Shown one piece after another: positions 11,441-23,643 of a DNA stretch of 64,000 nt (the stretch's first letter is position 1; the number at the start of each line of letters is the position of its first letter). Source of the DNA: Rachycentron canadum (taxonomy: Eukaryota > Chordata > Actinopteri > Carangiformes > Rachycentridae); the NCBI GenBank assembly GCA_038496675.1, contig CM076656.1, positions 24,104,615 to 24,168,614 of the forward strand, read 5' to 3'. The notes under the pieces were generated by a model. The model did not search any database and was not told where the DNA came from. It saw nothing but the letters and a program-made list of their open reading frames with translations. The position numbers and the translations under genes were made by a program.

Positions 11441-12066
11441 GTTCGGGGTTTCAGCATCGCACCTTGATGCATCACGCTGTGCATTTTTGTTTTGATGATA
11501 AACTACCTCAGTGACTGTGTCACTCAGTGATCAGAGACTCACAACTTCAATCTTCACTCTCCTTTTCCTCAAGAACCAAAAATGTATCTTATGAAATAAC
11601 TGCTGCTCAACTCTTGAACTCTGCAGTTAAATTTAGTTTTTCATGCATTTATGATCAGGAATGAAAACCATTTTAATTTTAGACATGTATATAGAACCAC
11701 CATGCTGCTGCCAAGACAAACATTCAGTTTTACTGTATTATTGTTTGCTGCTGGATCCCATTTGGTTGGAAACAAGATGAATTATTTTACAGCTCAAAGG
11801 AAAATTGGTTCATGGCACAAACACCATGCTAATAATTTAACAATGTAGTTATAATTAATATATGAAGTTGCCTTCTTGTCAGTTTGTTGCGCGTGAATCA
11901 AGGGTTTGTTATCTGTTTTTAAGAGTGAAGAGATTAGTGAAATTTTCTAATGGTGTTATCAACAGGTGATCGTCTTCATTGTTAAATGAAGTGACTGTGA
12001 AGAAGACTGCCTGCAGTTTTATTTTTAAATCTATTTTTATGTCATGGTAATTTTAGTTTTATACAC
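11441..12066. other. AT-rich non-coding DNA
   Basis: Unique AT-rich sequence downstream of the GC-rich interval. I see no gene or recognisable repeat. Confidence 0.5.
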
Positions 12067-12103
12067 CAATTCCTCCCTCGGGGACTAATAAAGTTGTTGT
12101 ATA
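12067..12103 (+). mobile_element. LINE 3'-tail-like fragment
   Basis: The string CTCGGGGACTAATAAAGT resembles the GGGGATTAATAAAGT 3' end found on many fish non-LTR retrotransposon copies. No coding part remains. Confidence 0.35.
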
Positions 12104-12237
12104 TTATTTTGCCATAAAAAAACCAAAAGTAAAAACATGATTTGAGACTGACCCCCACCAAGTACATCCATCCTCACATCCTGCCCTTCCAGGAGATGAC
12201 AGACCAGCCTCGGTGAGAACATTGTGTACCGGCCTGA

Positions 12238-12360
12238 GCGTGGCGGGGTGGAGATGTGGGTGGGGTGGATGGGTTTTTGCAGGGGAGAGTGGAGAGTGGA
12301 GGGTGGAGGGATGGTGGGTTGGTGGGTTGGACTGGGAGGGGGGGTAAGAGAGGGGAGCAG
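12238..12360 (+). repeat. G-rich minisatellite-like tract
   Basis: Repeated GGGTGG, GGAGAGT and GGTTGGTGGG blocks give a strongly purine-skewed, G-tract-rich plus strand. G-quadruplex formation is plausible. The overlapping frames on both strands are products of composition. Confidence 0.65.
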
Positions 12361-12486
12361 AGGGTCATCTGCCTGAATTCTCCTGCTCACATTATGACAT
12401 GCTGTATCCGTCTGTCTCCCTCTTCTTGCTGTCACATGCAAACACTCATGCACACATTAGCCTCCCACATGCTCCAAACCCTTCTG

Positions 12487-12530
12487 CACGCACACACACA
12501 CACACACAGACACACACACACACACACGCG
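12487..12530. repeat. (CA)n microsatellite
   Basis: An imperfect CA tract of about 44 bases with one GA interruption. Confidence 0.9.
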
Positions 12531-13561
12531 CAAAAACATTAAACACACAACTGTAGCCTTTGATCCGCGGCCTCACACAAGCACACATATACACCCAATG
12601 CGCTATATGCACCGCCATGCTCTTAAACACACGCATACAGACACACCAGCCTTTTGAGTCCGTGGCCAGAAGAAGAATGGAGCCAGTGTGCAGCGAGGCA
12701 GCCGGCAGACAAGGGCAGGGCCAGGGTTTCTGCAGGGGTATGTGTGTGTGTGAGAAAGTGTGTGTTGGGGGGTGCAGAGGGCTTGGAAATGTGGGTAGGT
12801 TTTTTGGGAGGGGCCCCAGTCTATATGTTTGAAATGCATTTAAGTAAATAGACAGAGTCACAAATAGAATCTGAGACGTTCTGGGAGTCATATTATGACA
12901 AACTGGGTGAGCTGTGGTCGCATCCACGGCACAAAAACCCTGGAAGGATGTGAGAGTTGATCTTTACAGGCCAGTTTGGGAATGAATTATTAAAATCATG
13001 GATGTTTCCATGCTAAATTTAGAAGCACGTCTAAAAGCAGGCCTCAAAGGGTTTGAGCAAAAAAAAAAACTCCCTTTAAAGAAAAATGCAAAATGAAAAT
13101 TCTGTCATTGACAGCTCACCTTCCTGTCAGCTGAAACTTCACAGCACCGTCAAACACAGTAAGTCAGCCCCCATAGGTCCGTCTCAGCCTTTGGGAAAAT
13201 AAAAGAAATGCATCATTATGCAAATTTGTTTGAGGTAATATCTGGACAACAGTTTCAAAATAACTAAGAAATGTAACTAAAAGACACCGTGTTCTTCAAA
13301 ACAAACCTTTTAATTCTGCTAGGAGACAACTAGGAGGCTGCATGTTCTGTAATCCTAATCCTTTACCCAAGTACAGAATGAAATTTCAGTTTGCATGAAC
13401 TATGTCTTTTGAACCCCCCCCGCCCCCACACTCTAATTTCCAAGGTGCTTCAGAGTCAGCCTCTTAACCTGTCACAGTTGTGCTCCTACTCCAACTATTA
13501 ACTGTGATTAAGATTACGAAGCCAAATCTGACTTCACTGTGTCAGTGTTTCTTTTAACTTT
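12531..13561. other. Non-coding DNA, no gene seen
   Basis: It includes CA- and GT-rich patches to about 12770, then unique sequence. Short frames at 12560-12927 overlap on both strands and are unsupported. A POU octamer (ATGCAAAT) occurs near 13218. Confidence 0.55.
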
Positions 13562-13725
13562 AAAGCCATTTAGTTGACACTGCTTATCCGACTTACAGTG
13601 AGCACACGGGCAGGATGTTACTTTAAGTGGTTTTGCTCAAGGACACTTCAGCAGGACGCTCTGCTGTGCCTCTCACGGGAATGAAACGTGATATTTCAGT
13701 AACAGGATCATTTACCTAACCACTC
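13562..13725 (-). mobile_element. tRNA-derived SINE fragment
   Basis: Read on the minus strand, it begins with an A-box-like AGTGGTTAGG, continues to a B-box-like GTTTCATTCCCGTGAG and includes TGTCCTTGAGCAA. It ends in CTGTAAGTCGGATAAG, like the L2-type tail of many fish SINEs (CTGTAAGTCGCTTTGGATAAA). The order head, body, tail fits a SINE inserted on the minus strand and partly decayed. I cannot name the family. Confidence 0.6.
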
Positions 13726-15285
13726 TTTCAAGGCGTTGTCTGTAAAACTTGAACATCGTTTCTTGACGGACGCGTTTAGGAGACGAGAAATACGTTTTTA
13801 AAAAAGTAACTAGAAATGTAATTGACACAACATTACCACAAAAAATATGCTTCAGAAAAAGTGCAGTAAGGTGTGAAGTTGTACTTTTCCTTGAACGACA
13901 TAACTATGAACCTTTGTGAGGCTAGAGGGCTGTCACACTAATTGTTACATGTTTCACAGTATTTACATTATGCAAATCAATGTTCATTTGCATTTACTCT
14001 AAACAGTATATTTTATTTTTGACCCCATAATGAAAATTCCCTGTCTAAACCAAAGTCATCTTGACTTCTATAAAGTTTTTAATAATTATTCCCAAGGCAA
14101 TAGATGCATATCTGTCCATAATCTAGTTTAACCAATCAGCTTATCTAATATGCTGCAAGTGAAATTTGTTCACACCCCACATGTTCTGTCCCTGTCCCCA
14201 CCGCCTTGCCCCTCCTGCCCTTTTCCCTTGCTCCAGAGCTTTCATCACTCCACATCCACAGGGGAGATGTAAAGCTTTTGGAGTAAATCAAGGCTTTCTC
14301 CTTCATAAACGCCCGTGCAATTAACTTAGCTCTTTCTCCCACTGATTTACAGCAGCCATGTTGGAGACTGGAGTCAGCCAGGCCTTCTGGGTTTCACAGG
14401 AGAGGCTTAGTCGGCAAACCTCCCTCCCTCCCCCCCTCCCTCTCTCTCTGTTTCACACACAGACATACTTTCAACCACACTATGCACACATGCAGACTCA
14501 TTCACATCTGCTTCTCTTAAAACAAAATGATGAGTGAAACTAAAAGAAAAGAAAAGAAAAGAGCAGCGGGAGGAACGATGAGGCGTAATGGCAGAAAAAC
14601 GGATGATTGAAAGCGGCAGTGCAAATTCATCAAACATCAGCTTTCTGTGTATATTCAAAGTCCTAAAATATAATTAATATAGAGTGTCTGAGTTTATATC
14701 TAAAAACAAATTTGGTCATAATAATTCTGCCTTGGAAAAACATTAAAAGCAACTGTGTTTCCTTTTTTCATCACATCTATGAGCTTTAAACAAATAATTT
14801 CATCAAACACACTGTTCTGGCTGCATGATGCACTATGGGAGTAATGACAAACACAATTTGGGGGAAAAAAAAAACAAAACAAAATAACAACCACGTCACT
14901 CTCCAATTGCTTGGTAGAAGTTGGAAAATGAGAGTTTATTGGTTGACCCAGAAGTTTCTCACACAGACGGTCCTGGGCCTGGCTTTAGAGGAAACACCAG
15001 CCTACCACAGACTTTGTGTGTCTTCATTCGTCTAAAAATAGCACTTCAGTTGAGAAATGTGCTGGTGATGATGATAAAATGCACCAAGCTCAGTGCGGAT
15101 GAGGGAAAAAAAAAAAAAAAAAATTCATCCATGTTACATAAATGTTGCATAATGAGGCTGTTGTGTAGATTAGAGAACACCTGCAGTTTTGGTGGTTTTC
15201 TTTCTTGAATTGGAAGCAGGTCTGCGAGTGTCATGAACTTTGAAGTTTCGCTCGGCATTAAAATCCCTTCTGCGTGAGCGAAGTA
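13726..15285. other. Non-coding DNA with octamer pair and simple repeats
   Basis: No gene is supported. It holds an inverted pair of octamers (13970-13993), an (AAAAG)4 tract (14542-14562), CT- and CA-rich sequence near 14420-14465 and an A18 run (15106-15123). Confidence 0.55.
13970..13993. promoter_or_regulatory. Inverted pair of POU octamer motifs
   Basis: ATGCAAAT at 13970-13977 and ATTTGCAT at 13986-13993 are exact inverted copies separated by 8 bases. POU-domain factors bind this octamer. Function here is unknown and the region is AT-rich, so chance is possible. Confidence 0.3.
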
Positions 15286-15329
15286 ATACTGTGCATAGGT
15301 ACATTTTCTAATGTACCTATGCACAGTAT
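15286..15329. repeat. Perfect 20-bp inverted repeat with 4-base loop
   Basis: The arm 15286-15305 is the exact reverse complement of 15310-15329, with TTCT between them. The arms contain TGTGCATAGGTACA. As DNA it could extrude a cruciform. As RNA it would be a short perfect hairpin, too short for a typical microRNA precursor. No homology to the nearby repeats is seen. Confidence 0.9.
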
Positions 15330-15518
15330 GTGGTTGTGTTTCTTCTTTACTGGAAAACATCACTCACGGTAGATGTTTGTGTTCAACAGCTGTGATAAAC
15401 TGACTCTGAACGCAGATGAGCAGAAGATGTGAGATAAAAATCCCCCCAAGTAGCAGCAGTTGATTTCGTTTGAGGTTCAGACTTTTAAACTTCATCATAA
15501 ATCTAATTGTAAATCAAT

Positions 15519-16045
15519 ATGGATCATAGACTGTCTAAAAAGTGGACGTATACTCTGTTGTTCCTATAAAGTGAAGCCAATGCTGAAGAGCCTTAAACCT
15601 TCATTCTCTCTAATGTCCATCAGGGGGCGACTCCACTGGTTGTTAAAGAAGTCAGATTGTATTGAAGTCTATGGGAAAATGTCCCTACTTCCCCTTGATT
15701 TATTAGCTCAGTAAACGTTTTCCTAATGAGTTTATGGTCTCAGTCTCTAGTTTCAAGTCTTCAATACAACATGATGTTCATTTTTTAAATGATGGTCCAT
15801 TTAGAGGAAAATAGACCAGAAAGCAGGGGATGAATTAGGGGGCGTGGCTACTGTGTGATTGACATATGGTATCACCCAATCAGGATAGAGGACAGAGCAG
15901 GTCAGCTCCACCCCTCACTCCTCCTCAGCTCCACCTTCTCCTCCAAAGGTGGTTTAATCTGGTTTCAAAAAACCAAGATGGCCGACGGCCAAATTACAAA
16001 CTGGAGGCTTCAAAATGGCAGCTCACAAACCGATGGGTGATGTCG
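15519..16045 (-). repeat. Dispersed teleost repeat, copy B
   Basis: This is the most complete of the four copies, in inverted orientation. Read on the minus strand it runs from GATGTCGC/ACCCATCGG motifs near 16040, through GCCATCTTGG and GTAGCCACGCCCCCT blocks, the shared central block (about 15640-15800), GGAGTCGCCCCCTGATGG and GGCTTCACTTTATAG. It ends near AGTCTATGATCCATATT at 15519. There is no coding capacity; it is probably a non-autonomous element. Confidence 0.8.
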
Positions 16046-16670
16046 CAGTGGTTTGCCCCTTGGTGTGCAGTAGTACAGCAGGTGTGTCTGATCCAGACAC
16101 TGGTGCAACATAGCGGCTCTAAAAAGACACCCGTGCTCTGTTTCCCCTATGATAAGGACTGACAACATATCAAACACTAATGTGGCTACACTGGAGTTGT
16201 CCTAACGTGGTATCACATCATCTGCAGGAATAAGATGATCACAGCGGCAAAGAAAAAAAATGGGACCATGCGCTGGAAGCTATTTTAAACAGCGTGAATG
16301 TGTGTTTGAGGTAAAGATGTTCAACTAAGCCCAAAGCTCCATCATCTTTTTGACAAATGTGTGAATATTTAGTGTACACATACCGTGCATCCGTCTTGGA
16401 TAATTAGTAGTGGCAATAAACTTTGGATAAGGGCATGCTGCTAATCCTGACCTCCACAAAGAAGCCACAGTGAAGGAGCCTGAAGAGTTCCCATGCTTGC
16501 TGAACATCTGTTTTATCCACAAAGAGACAGATTAGCACTGAACCACAGTTCTCCCCTTTCCTCCACATTTAGCAGCGCCAGCTAGTGTCGAGCTCACAAG
16601 CTTCTTTTCCTGTGCGATGATGCTATCAAGCTTTCCACTGCATTTTTGGCAGCTGTGTGCTGCATACAGC

Positions 16671-16674
<4 letters not shown>
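16046..16674. other. Non-coding DNA
   Basis: Unique sequence between repeat copy B and a CA microsatellite. I see no gene. Confidence 0.5.

Positions 16675-16714
<40 letters not shown>
16675..16714. repeat. (CA)20 microsatellite
   Basis: A CA tract of about 40 bases, one of the longest perfect dinucleotide tracts in the window. Confidence 0.95.
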
Positions 16715-16719
<5 letters not shown>

Positions 16720-17782
16720 CCACCTTCACTCATACACACACAGAGTGAAGAAGGAGGTGGAAGCGGTAAGAAACCGTTGAGGCCGTGGTTTGAAGGTATA
16801 GGCCTGTGTGGCTGATGATGGGAAATGTTCGTTACAGTAGTAGAGGAGCTGTAGCCGCGACATAGGAAGACAGAATAATGGTAGAGTAAAAAAAAAAAAA
16901 AAAAAAAAAAAAGATAAAGGAGATACAGTGCAAGACAAAGGGAGAAGAGTGAGAGAGAAAGCTTGATTTTTCATCATGTTATACTTGTGGCTTTGTCCAT
17001 ATCAAAAGACACCAGCATCTTTTTTTTTCTTCTTCTGGTTTAAAGGTTAAATGAGAATTTGACATTTTTCAACAGAGCCTTTTATTTTCAGTTCAACTTC
17101 AACAAAAACAACCAGCAAGCTGTACAAACTATTAAACAAGCACCACAGTAGGTTGTACAGTCTATCCCTGAAGCGACCCTCATGCTTTTGAAAATATCCC
17201 AGGTTTCATCAAACTGGAAACGTTGAAAATACATCAAATTAAACATTTTGTGTAATTTCCCCAGTTTTTATTGTTAGTGATGACGAAGAGATTGAAACTG
17301 CAACGAAAATAAAAATGTATGTAAAATTTATAGTTAATAGAAATGATTATCTCAAAAGACATTTTATTTTAATTTATTTTACCCCCCCCCCCAAAAAAAA
17401 ACCCAATTATATGAACGAGTGATGACAGATGTGTCTCCTACGTACTAAAGATGAATGTTTTGGATAAAGACAGACCAGGTGTTGCATATTAGGTCAGATA
17501 AATGCTCAGCACTCTTCCCTTAGAAAGTGACTTGTATGTAAAAAGGGAAACAGGATTTGTTTGAAAAGGTTTGGGGACGCGTGGATATAACAGACGAAGA
17601 AGAGGAGGAACGAGAAAGTTGGTGAAGGTGAGGTACCTTTTAATTTTATTTGAATTTTCGTCTGGGATTCATGTTGTTTCGTCTGCGAGGTGGGCGGTTG
17701 GCAGCGTCTCCTCACAGCACGAAGGTTCGGAGAAGCCTTGTTTTTGCAGAGATGCTGCAAACAAAAGCAACCTCAGCCCTTC
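16715..17782. other. Non-coding DNA with A25 run and possible SINE head
   Basis: It contains an A25 run (16888-16912) and a C11-A9 run (17382-17401). At about 17690-17735 a string containing GTCTCCTCACAGCACGAAGG resembles the tRNA-related head of fish SINEs (GTCGCCTCACAGCAAGAAGG). That resemblance is weak. No gene is supported. Confidence 0.45.
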
Positions 17783-18053
17783 AGGTCTGTGGTTCCCTGA
17801 TGGTGGAACCAGCTCCTGGATCCCACCAGAACAGGGACGTCCCTCTGTCTCCAAGAAGGTCCTGAAAACTCATCTCCTTCTCTCCTAAAAACCCCAACAT
17901 GGCACTTTTTTGTTGCACTTTCTTAGATGATCCCCCTGCACATATTTAATAGCTGCGGTACTCAGTACTGACACCAAGGCCTCGACTGCACTGACGCTTT
18001 ACTGATGTCCCTCACTGTAAGTGGCTTTGGATAAAAGTAAAGTAAATGTAATC
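17783..18053 (+). mobile_element. L2-like LINE or SINE 3' end
   Basis: A short frame reads RPSVSKKVLKTHLLLS at about 17840-17888. This resembles the C-terminus of L2-type LINE polyproteins, which commonly end in a SLSSFKKxLKTHLF-like string. It is followed by a non-coding tail ending CTGTAAGTGGCTTTGGATAA, matching the conserved L2-type 3' tail recognised by the reverse transcriptase. The 5' part is absent or merges with the possible SINE head at 17690. It is a decayed 5'-truncated insertion. Confidence 0.6.
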
Positions 18054-19809
18054 TAAGAGGCGGTAGAGATGATGGCTGGATGTCTGAGAAGTTGTTCTTT
18101 GTGTTCCTTGTGATCTTTTGTGCCTTTGTGTAAGTTTTGAGCTCATGAGTCACTTTTCTGTTTGTTGTGTTTATATGTTCAAGTTTGTCTGTGTGTGAAA
18201 AATGTTAGCGTTAACAAATAATTTCTGGGGAAAAAAAGAAAAAGAAAGAAATGTGAAATATGGTTATCTGCTGTTTTACCTGGAGTCACATGAGGAAATC
18301 CACGTTGTTCCGTGCTGATCCGGGGACACTCGGCATCTTGTTGGAACACGACGTGCAGGTGGAACACGGAGAAGCGTTCCCGCGTGCCCTTACGTAACTG
18401 TTTTACACAACCTCTGAGGTGGGATTACAGTGGAAATAAGGTTTGTCAGATACAACCAAAGAGCACCAAACGCCCACTGCAGTCACACAGTCAAACTCTG
18501 GTCTCCGGTGGTGCTGCCACATGGTGCGTGAAACGGACCCAAATCCACCGGGAACCGGCTCATTACATAAATGTAAACCTGCTGTAGTTGTGAATACTTT
18601 AAACAACTTCCTGACTTGATTAATTAATTAAACCCCACAATGTTACCAGCTCCGTTTAAAGACGCCTCTATCATTGTTGTGCTTCCACGGCACTACAGAA
18701 GAATCATTATTAGCAACAGACCTTATGAGCTCCCGCAGAAAGAAATGAGTTTAAAAGTCTATTGTTAAAATATAGATACAGTCTGTCACATGATTATTAT
18801 TTTGTCTTGCACCACCACTGTCATTTGAAAGGTGCAGTCAATCACAGTGTGAGAAGAGTTGATACTTTCTTCACATGGTGGAAATCTCTTTGTGGAAGAA
18901 AAGTCTTTCATACGCCGCCGTGACCTCAATAGAGGAATCTGTGCTCCGTGTTCTCAGGTGCTTGAATCCCTTTAGTTTTACTCCAGAGGGGATTTGAACA
19001 GCATGAATATGGATGTGACGATGATGAACCCGATGATGAAGGTAGTTTGGTCTTCCTTCAGATAAGCGCTAATCGCATTTGGAGACCGTGGCAGCGGAGC
19101 TAGGTGTAAACTTGGCCAGCGGCGTTTTGTGGACGGGGGGGGGGTGGTGCAGGGTATAACTGAAGGTGCTTTTGTGTGTGTGTGTGTATGTGTGTGTGTA
19201 AGTGTGTGTTGATTGGTTAGGGAATCACTCAGCACAGCCTTGAAACACTCACAAGGAAGCACATCTCTGTGGGGGTGGGTGGGGTGGAGGATGATATCTG
19301 AGCACACGTAATCCTAAAGTAGGGATTGATCTTTTGACTCCTCCCTCCTCACTCCTTTCTTCCTCTTTCCTCTTCCTTCTGTCCTCCCTCCTCCTCCTCT
19401 TCTCATCCAGGAGTTTTATTTGATTCCATTGAATGTTGCTCGGTGCTGACGAAGCAGTGGGATGAGGGGTTATAATTAGCTCCAATATCCTTATTCATAT
19501 TCAAATTTCACATCTAATCTCACCACGGATTTCTGGGATGGAAACAGGATTGGTTTGCCCATTTGCACCAAAAGATTTGATAGGTCACATCACGTAGCAA
19601 CAGAGTAGCCACGTCCCCCGTGGTCTTTGTAATTCAACTGTTGACCAGGTGGGTTATTTATTGGAAAAGGTTCATCCAACTACCTTGTGTCTGGTGTTTA
19701 CACAGTGTATAAACCGCAGTAGATCAACGCGCTCCAGCTTCAAATATGTATTTTAGCCACTGGACAAATATTCCCACAAAACAAAGCGCCATTATGAGTT
19801 GATGTGTCT
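18054..19809. other. Non-coding DNA, no gene seen
   Basis: It contains a G10 run (19135-19144), a GT tract (19172-19208) and a CT/CCT-rich stretch (19335-19410). The 19249-19485 frame encodes a Lys/Arg/Glu run from that tract and is not a gene. Confidence 0.55.
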
Positions 19810-20215
19810 TCTTTATTTTCCTCTAAATGGACCATCATTTAAAAAATGAACATCATGTTGTATTGAAGACTTGAAACTAGAGACTGAGACCATAAACTCA
19901 TTAGGAAAACGTTTACTGAGCTAATAAATCAAGGGAGAAGTAGGGACATTTTCCCATAGACTTCAATACAATCTGACTTCTTTAACAACCAGTGGAGTCG
20001 CCCCCTGATGGTCATTGGTGGTCAAGGCTCTTCAGCATTGGCTTCACTTTATAGACGCAGAGTATACGTCCACTTTTATAGCCAGTCTATGATCCATATT
20101 GATTATAAATCAAGGGAGAAGTAGAGACATTTCCCCATAGACTTCAACACAATCGGACTTTATTTTATAACTTGTGGCGTCGCCCCCTGATGGTCAATAG
20201 ATAGACTTTATATAC
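19810..20215 (+). repeat. Dispersed teleost repeat, copy C, with partial duplication
   Basis: Starting near 19810 the copy has only the central and 3' blocks (CCTCTAAATGGACCATC onward), so the 5' third is missing. It reaches its end motif AGTCTATGATCCATATT near 20099. A second, more diverged partial copy follows directly (about 20107-20215) from AATCAAGGGAGAAGTAGAGA to GTCGCCCCCTGATGG. The order suggests unequal exchange or a nested insertion. Confidence 0.75.
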
Positions 20216-23200
20216 CCAGAGTCCAGGTCCAGGGTTAGAGACAGTTAAGGATCGGGCACTGATCTTAATCCACAACAGACAGTAAATACACTGACTATGT
20301 TTAACCCTGCACCAAACAACCCACACTATCAATTTAAAGTATTTCAGGTATATCCTGTTGGCACTACATACTGTACCTTAACCGGCGCTGGTTTCTGCTG
20401 GTTGAAGTGGGTCTGAGTTCTCCTCACTTCCTGTAGAGATGAACAACCCCCAACGCTGCTGTCAGAACCTGCCTCCAGTTTGCTTAGCTTTTCAAGGTTA
20501 GCACTGAGTCCCACCAGACTTGACTTCTCCTCAGCATCCGCTGAGTCAGTTGCAGCTTCTGTTCACTCACAGCTGTGTCTGTCCTGCGTCGTAAAAAAAG
20601 CAAACAAACAAACAAAAAAACCGGGGTCTAGCTGTCGTTTCTATTTCATTTGCTGTGCTGATCCAAAATGAACAGATTATAGAAACTCATGGGGAAAAGA
20701 AGCCGAGTCTGAAAGGATATATGTTGATTTTTTTTAACGTTTTATTCCATCTATTTTTTTCTGCAAAAATGGGTTTTGCTGACATGCACTAATAAATGTT
20801 CAGGAAATAAAATTACTATAATAAACTATGAATAATTTAAAATAATTTCACAATTACCACCAACATCATCATCATTATTATTATTATTATTATTAGATTA
20901 GTTTGAATTAGATATTTACAACATATTGCACTCTTTTTAAAAATAAAATCCTATCAGCACCCCCGCTCTCCAGTTTACCTTTATCCTGACCAGTTTACCG
21001 TGCTCCATGCTGATATCAGGCTTATTTTATTCAGCACGGGGCTGACTCCTCTCTGAGGCAGGGGTTGTGTCACAAGGATGCAGTCAAGCTTGCTTGACAT
21101 GTATATATAAAAAAAAAAAAAAACAAAAAAAAAAACTGCTCCACTCACCTCAGGGTGTGTGCTGCATCCATGGCGTATGGCCTACATGCTCGCTCGAGCA
21201 TAAGCTGATGTAGCCTCTGCCTCCCTGGCGCTGCAACTCAGAGTTCATTTATCGCAGATGGGTTTTTTTTATATTATCTGCTTGAAGAAAATTCAATGCT
21301 TTCGGACGGAGGGTCACACGATGGCAATCTCGAGAGATATTAGTGTGTGTTACATGTATTAATGTTAACTGCTGCGTTGTGTATTTAGATTTGAAGCCTG
21401 TACATGAAGCGTCTCACGAGCTACATTGAAATAAGTTTCATTTCGAGGCCAAACACAGCTGTGGCTGAAAGCCACAGCAGATTCGGCTTCATATCCGTGT
21501 TGCTAGAAGTGGTAGATAAGAAAATAAGAGCTTTAAATGAGAGCAGGTATGTGCATTTTCTTTTTTTTTTTAGTTCACCACAGGAGCAGTTGGAGGAGGA
21601 ACGCATGTGAGAGCAGGGTGGCATTCAGGGGTATGCGTGACATGAATTATTTCTCAAAGAGCTGAGTCCACTGGTTATGACTCTTCACACTTTTAGTACA
21701 TTGGTTTCTCTTGCTTATGTCTTTATCAGTATATTCACAAATCTTTGTAAGTAAGGAATGCTATTTTTGCATTTTGTCTTTTTATTTATTTATCTTTTAA
21801 TTTATTTTACTTGTAGTTTTACTTTACCTGGGTTTTCAGGGGGCATCTTAATCCAATAAATCTGATTTTTAGAGGCATTATTGTTCCCTTTGTTGCCATT
21901 TAACAGCACCACAACACAAGAATATTTAATCTTCTTATTCTCTATCTCTATATTCGATCACCATTCTTCTACCTTCTCTGTAAAACTGGAAATCTAATGG
22001 CAGATAAATGTTCAAGCCCATTTTTATTCTGTACCCACTTTCTGATCCTGCTGACTACGTACAGCATCAAACTACCCTGATGCAAGAACTCCGCCTGCCT
22101 CCTTCAAGTAGGTCACACCATCCTCTAAGAATGATTTACAAATGCTAATTGGCCAATGTGTGATGAAAGCGCGACGTTAGCTCAGCATAGCTTAATTAGT
22201 ATGAAGAATATTCGATAAGGTCACGTGTTTAGCTCTAAATGTTCGGCTTGTTTGGACTAAAGAGCCCCGCACGTACTCAAGCACAAGAAGTCACTCTGGA
22301 GAGCAGCATCGTGTTCACTTCATATATATATATATATATAAAAAGACACATTGGACTGATGCGATTCCTTTAAACCTAGCTCATATATTTAGTTTGTCAT
22401 GTAGAGACCGACGCAATTTGAGCGATTGCTATTTAAACCGTAGAGTCTGTCATCCAGCTCGCTGTTGGTTCCTGTTTGAGGCAGCGTGGCGTAGACGTCA
22501 CACAGACAGGAGCCACCTTGTGACACGGCCGGTGCCAGCTTCAATCTCACTCACCCACTGACTGACAGCGGCGACATTTCATGGTTGGAAGGCATTCAGT
22601 CTGACTGCTTTGTCTCAAGCTTGACCTATCACCGTGTCCTGCCTCCTTTAAAGTGTTTCAACATTTGTCCTGTTTTGTGTCATTTGTGGGTTTTGACTTT
22701 AGACGTCCTTTCCTTCTGCCGGTTTCCTGAGTGTCCAGACACCGTGGCTCATGTAGGTCAAGGGTAGGTGGTATATGGCCACTGGTTTTGTTGGACAGTC
22801 AGAAGTCCACCTCTGGGCCAGATTTGTTTGAACCTCTTCACCTTGGATTCCCTGCTTATTTTTCTAAAACCTGGAAACAATGGTGTCAGACTTTTACGAA
22901 TGACCAAATTCCAACTCCAAGGACCAGTGAGTCCCAAACTTTTCCCATTCAAGGCGTGTTCAGGGCCTGTATAGACATTTTACTGACTATCATTTTCTGG
23001 GACCATCTTCTAGCAAAAACTGGCTAAGAAAATTCTCTAAGCATGCAAATCAAACTTTAATTATGCATATAGCTGATATATAAACATTCAGTGTTTATAA
23101 TATAAAGTACATTTTGATAATACTGAGTCAATTTAATAAAAGTTTACCTATGGCATTGCTGATGACAATGTTTGTGTGTTCCTTTTTATCATGAGTTATC

Positions 23201-23643
23201 CAGTTAGCCAACAAACACTTTGCTACACATTCAGATTTAACGCAACCCAGTTGAACAACATAAAAGGATGTTAGCACAACTAAAACTCAAATCCACTGGT
23301 TAACGTCCCCTTGGTAGCAAGAGTCCTTGAACAAGTCTCTTTCTCTCTCTGCTTTCAACACAAAAAAATCTATTATAATAGATAGTGAAAGTAGGTTTAA
23401 GTGCTTGGAAACACTGCACTTTATTCATCTTCTCCCTCTCACAAACACAAACAGCAACAGTCCAAGTAATTTACTGAAGTCACTTCACTCGTCTAATTTT
23501 CAGTGCAGCTGGAAATAACATTGAAATAACTATTCATCCCTCTTTGTTGTACAAAAAGAACCTGTATCTCTCCAGAGCACACCTCCACTGAAGCTGGTCG
23601 AAATACCCAATTGTCTACAGGTCCCAAATGTCTTGGTGATATA
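20216..23643. other. AT-rich non-coding DNA
   Basis: No gene is supported. It holds a (TTA)n tract (about 20865-20895), two A runs (21109-21135) and an (AT)n tract (22322-22340). Overlapping frames at 22585-23027 share no phase or family. The remainder is unique sequence. Confidence 0.55.
22322..22340. repeat. (AT)n tract
   Basis: A pure AT dinucleotide tract. Confidence 0.9.
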
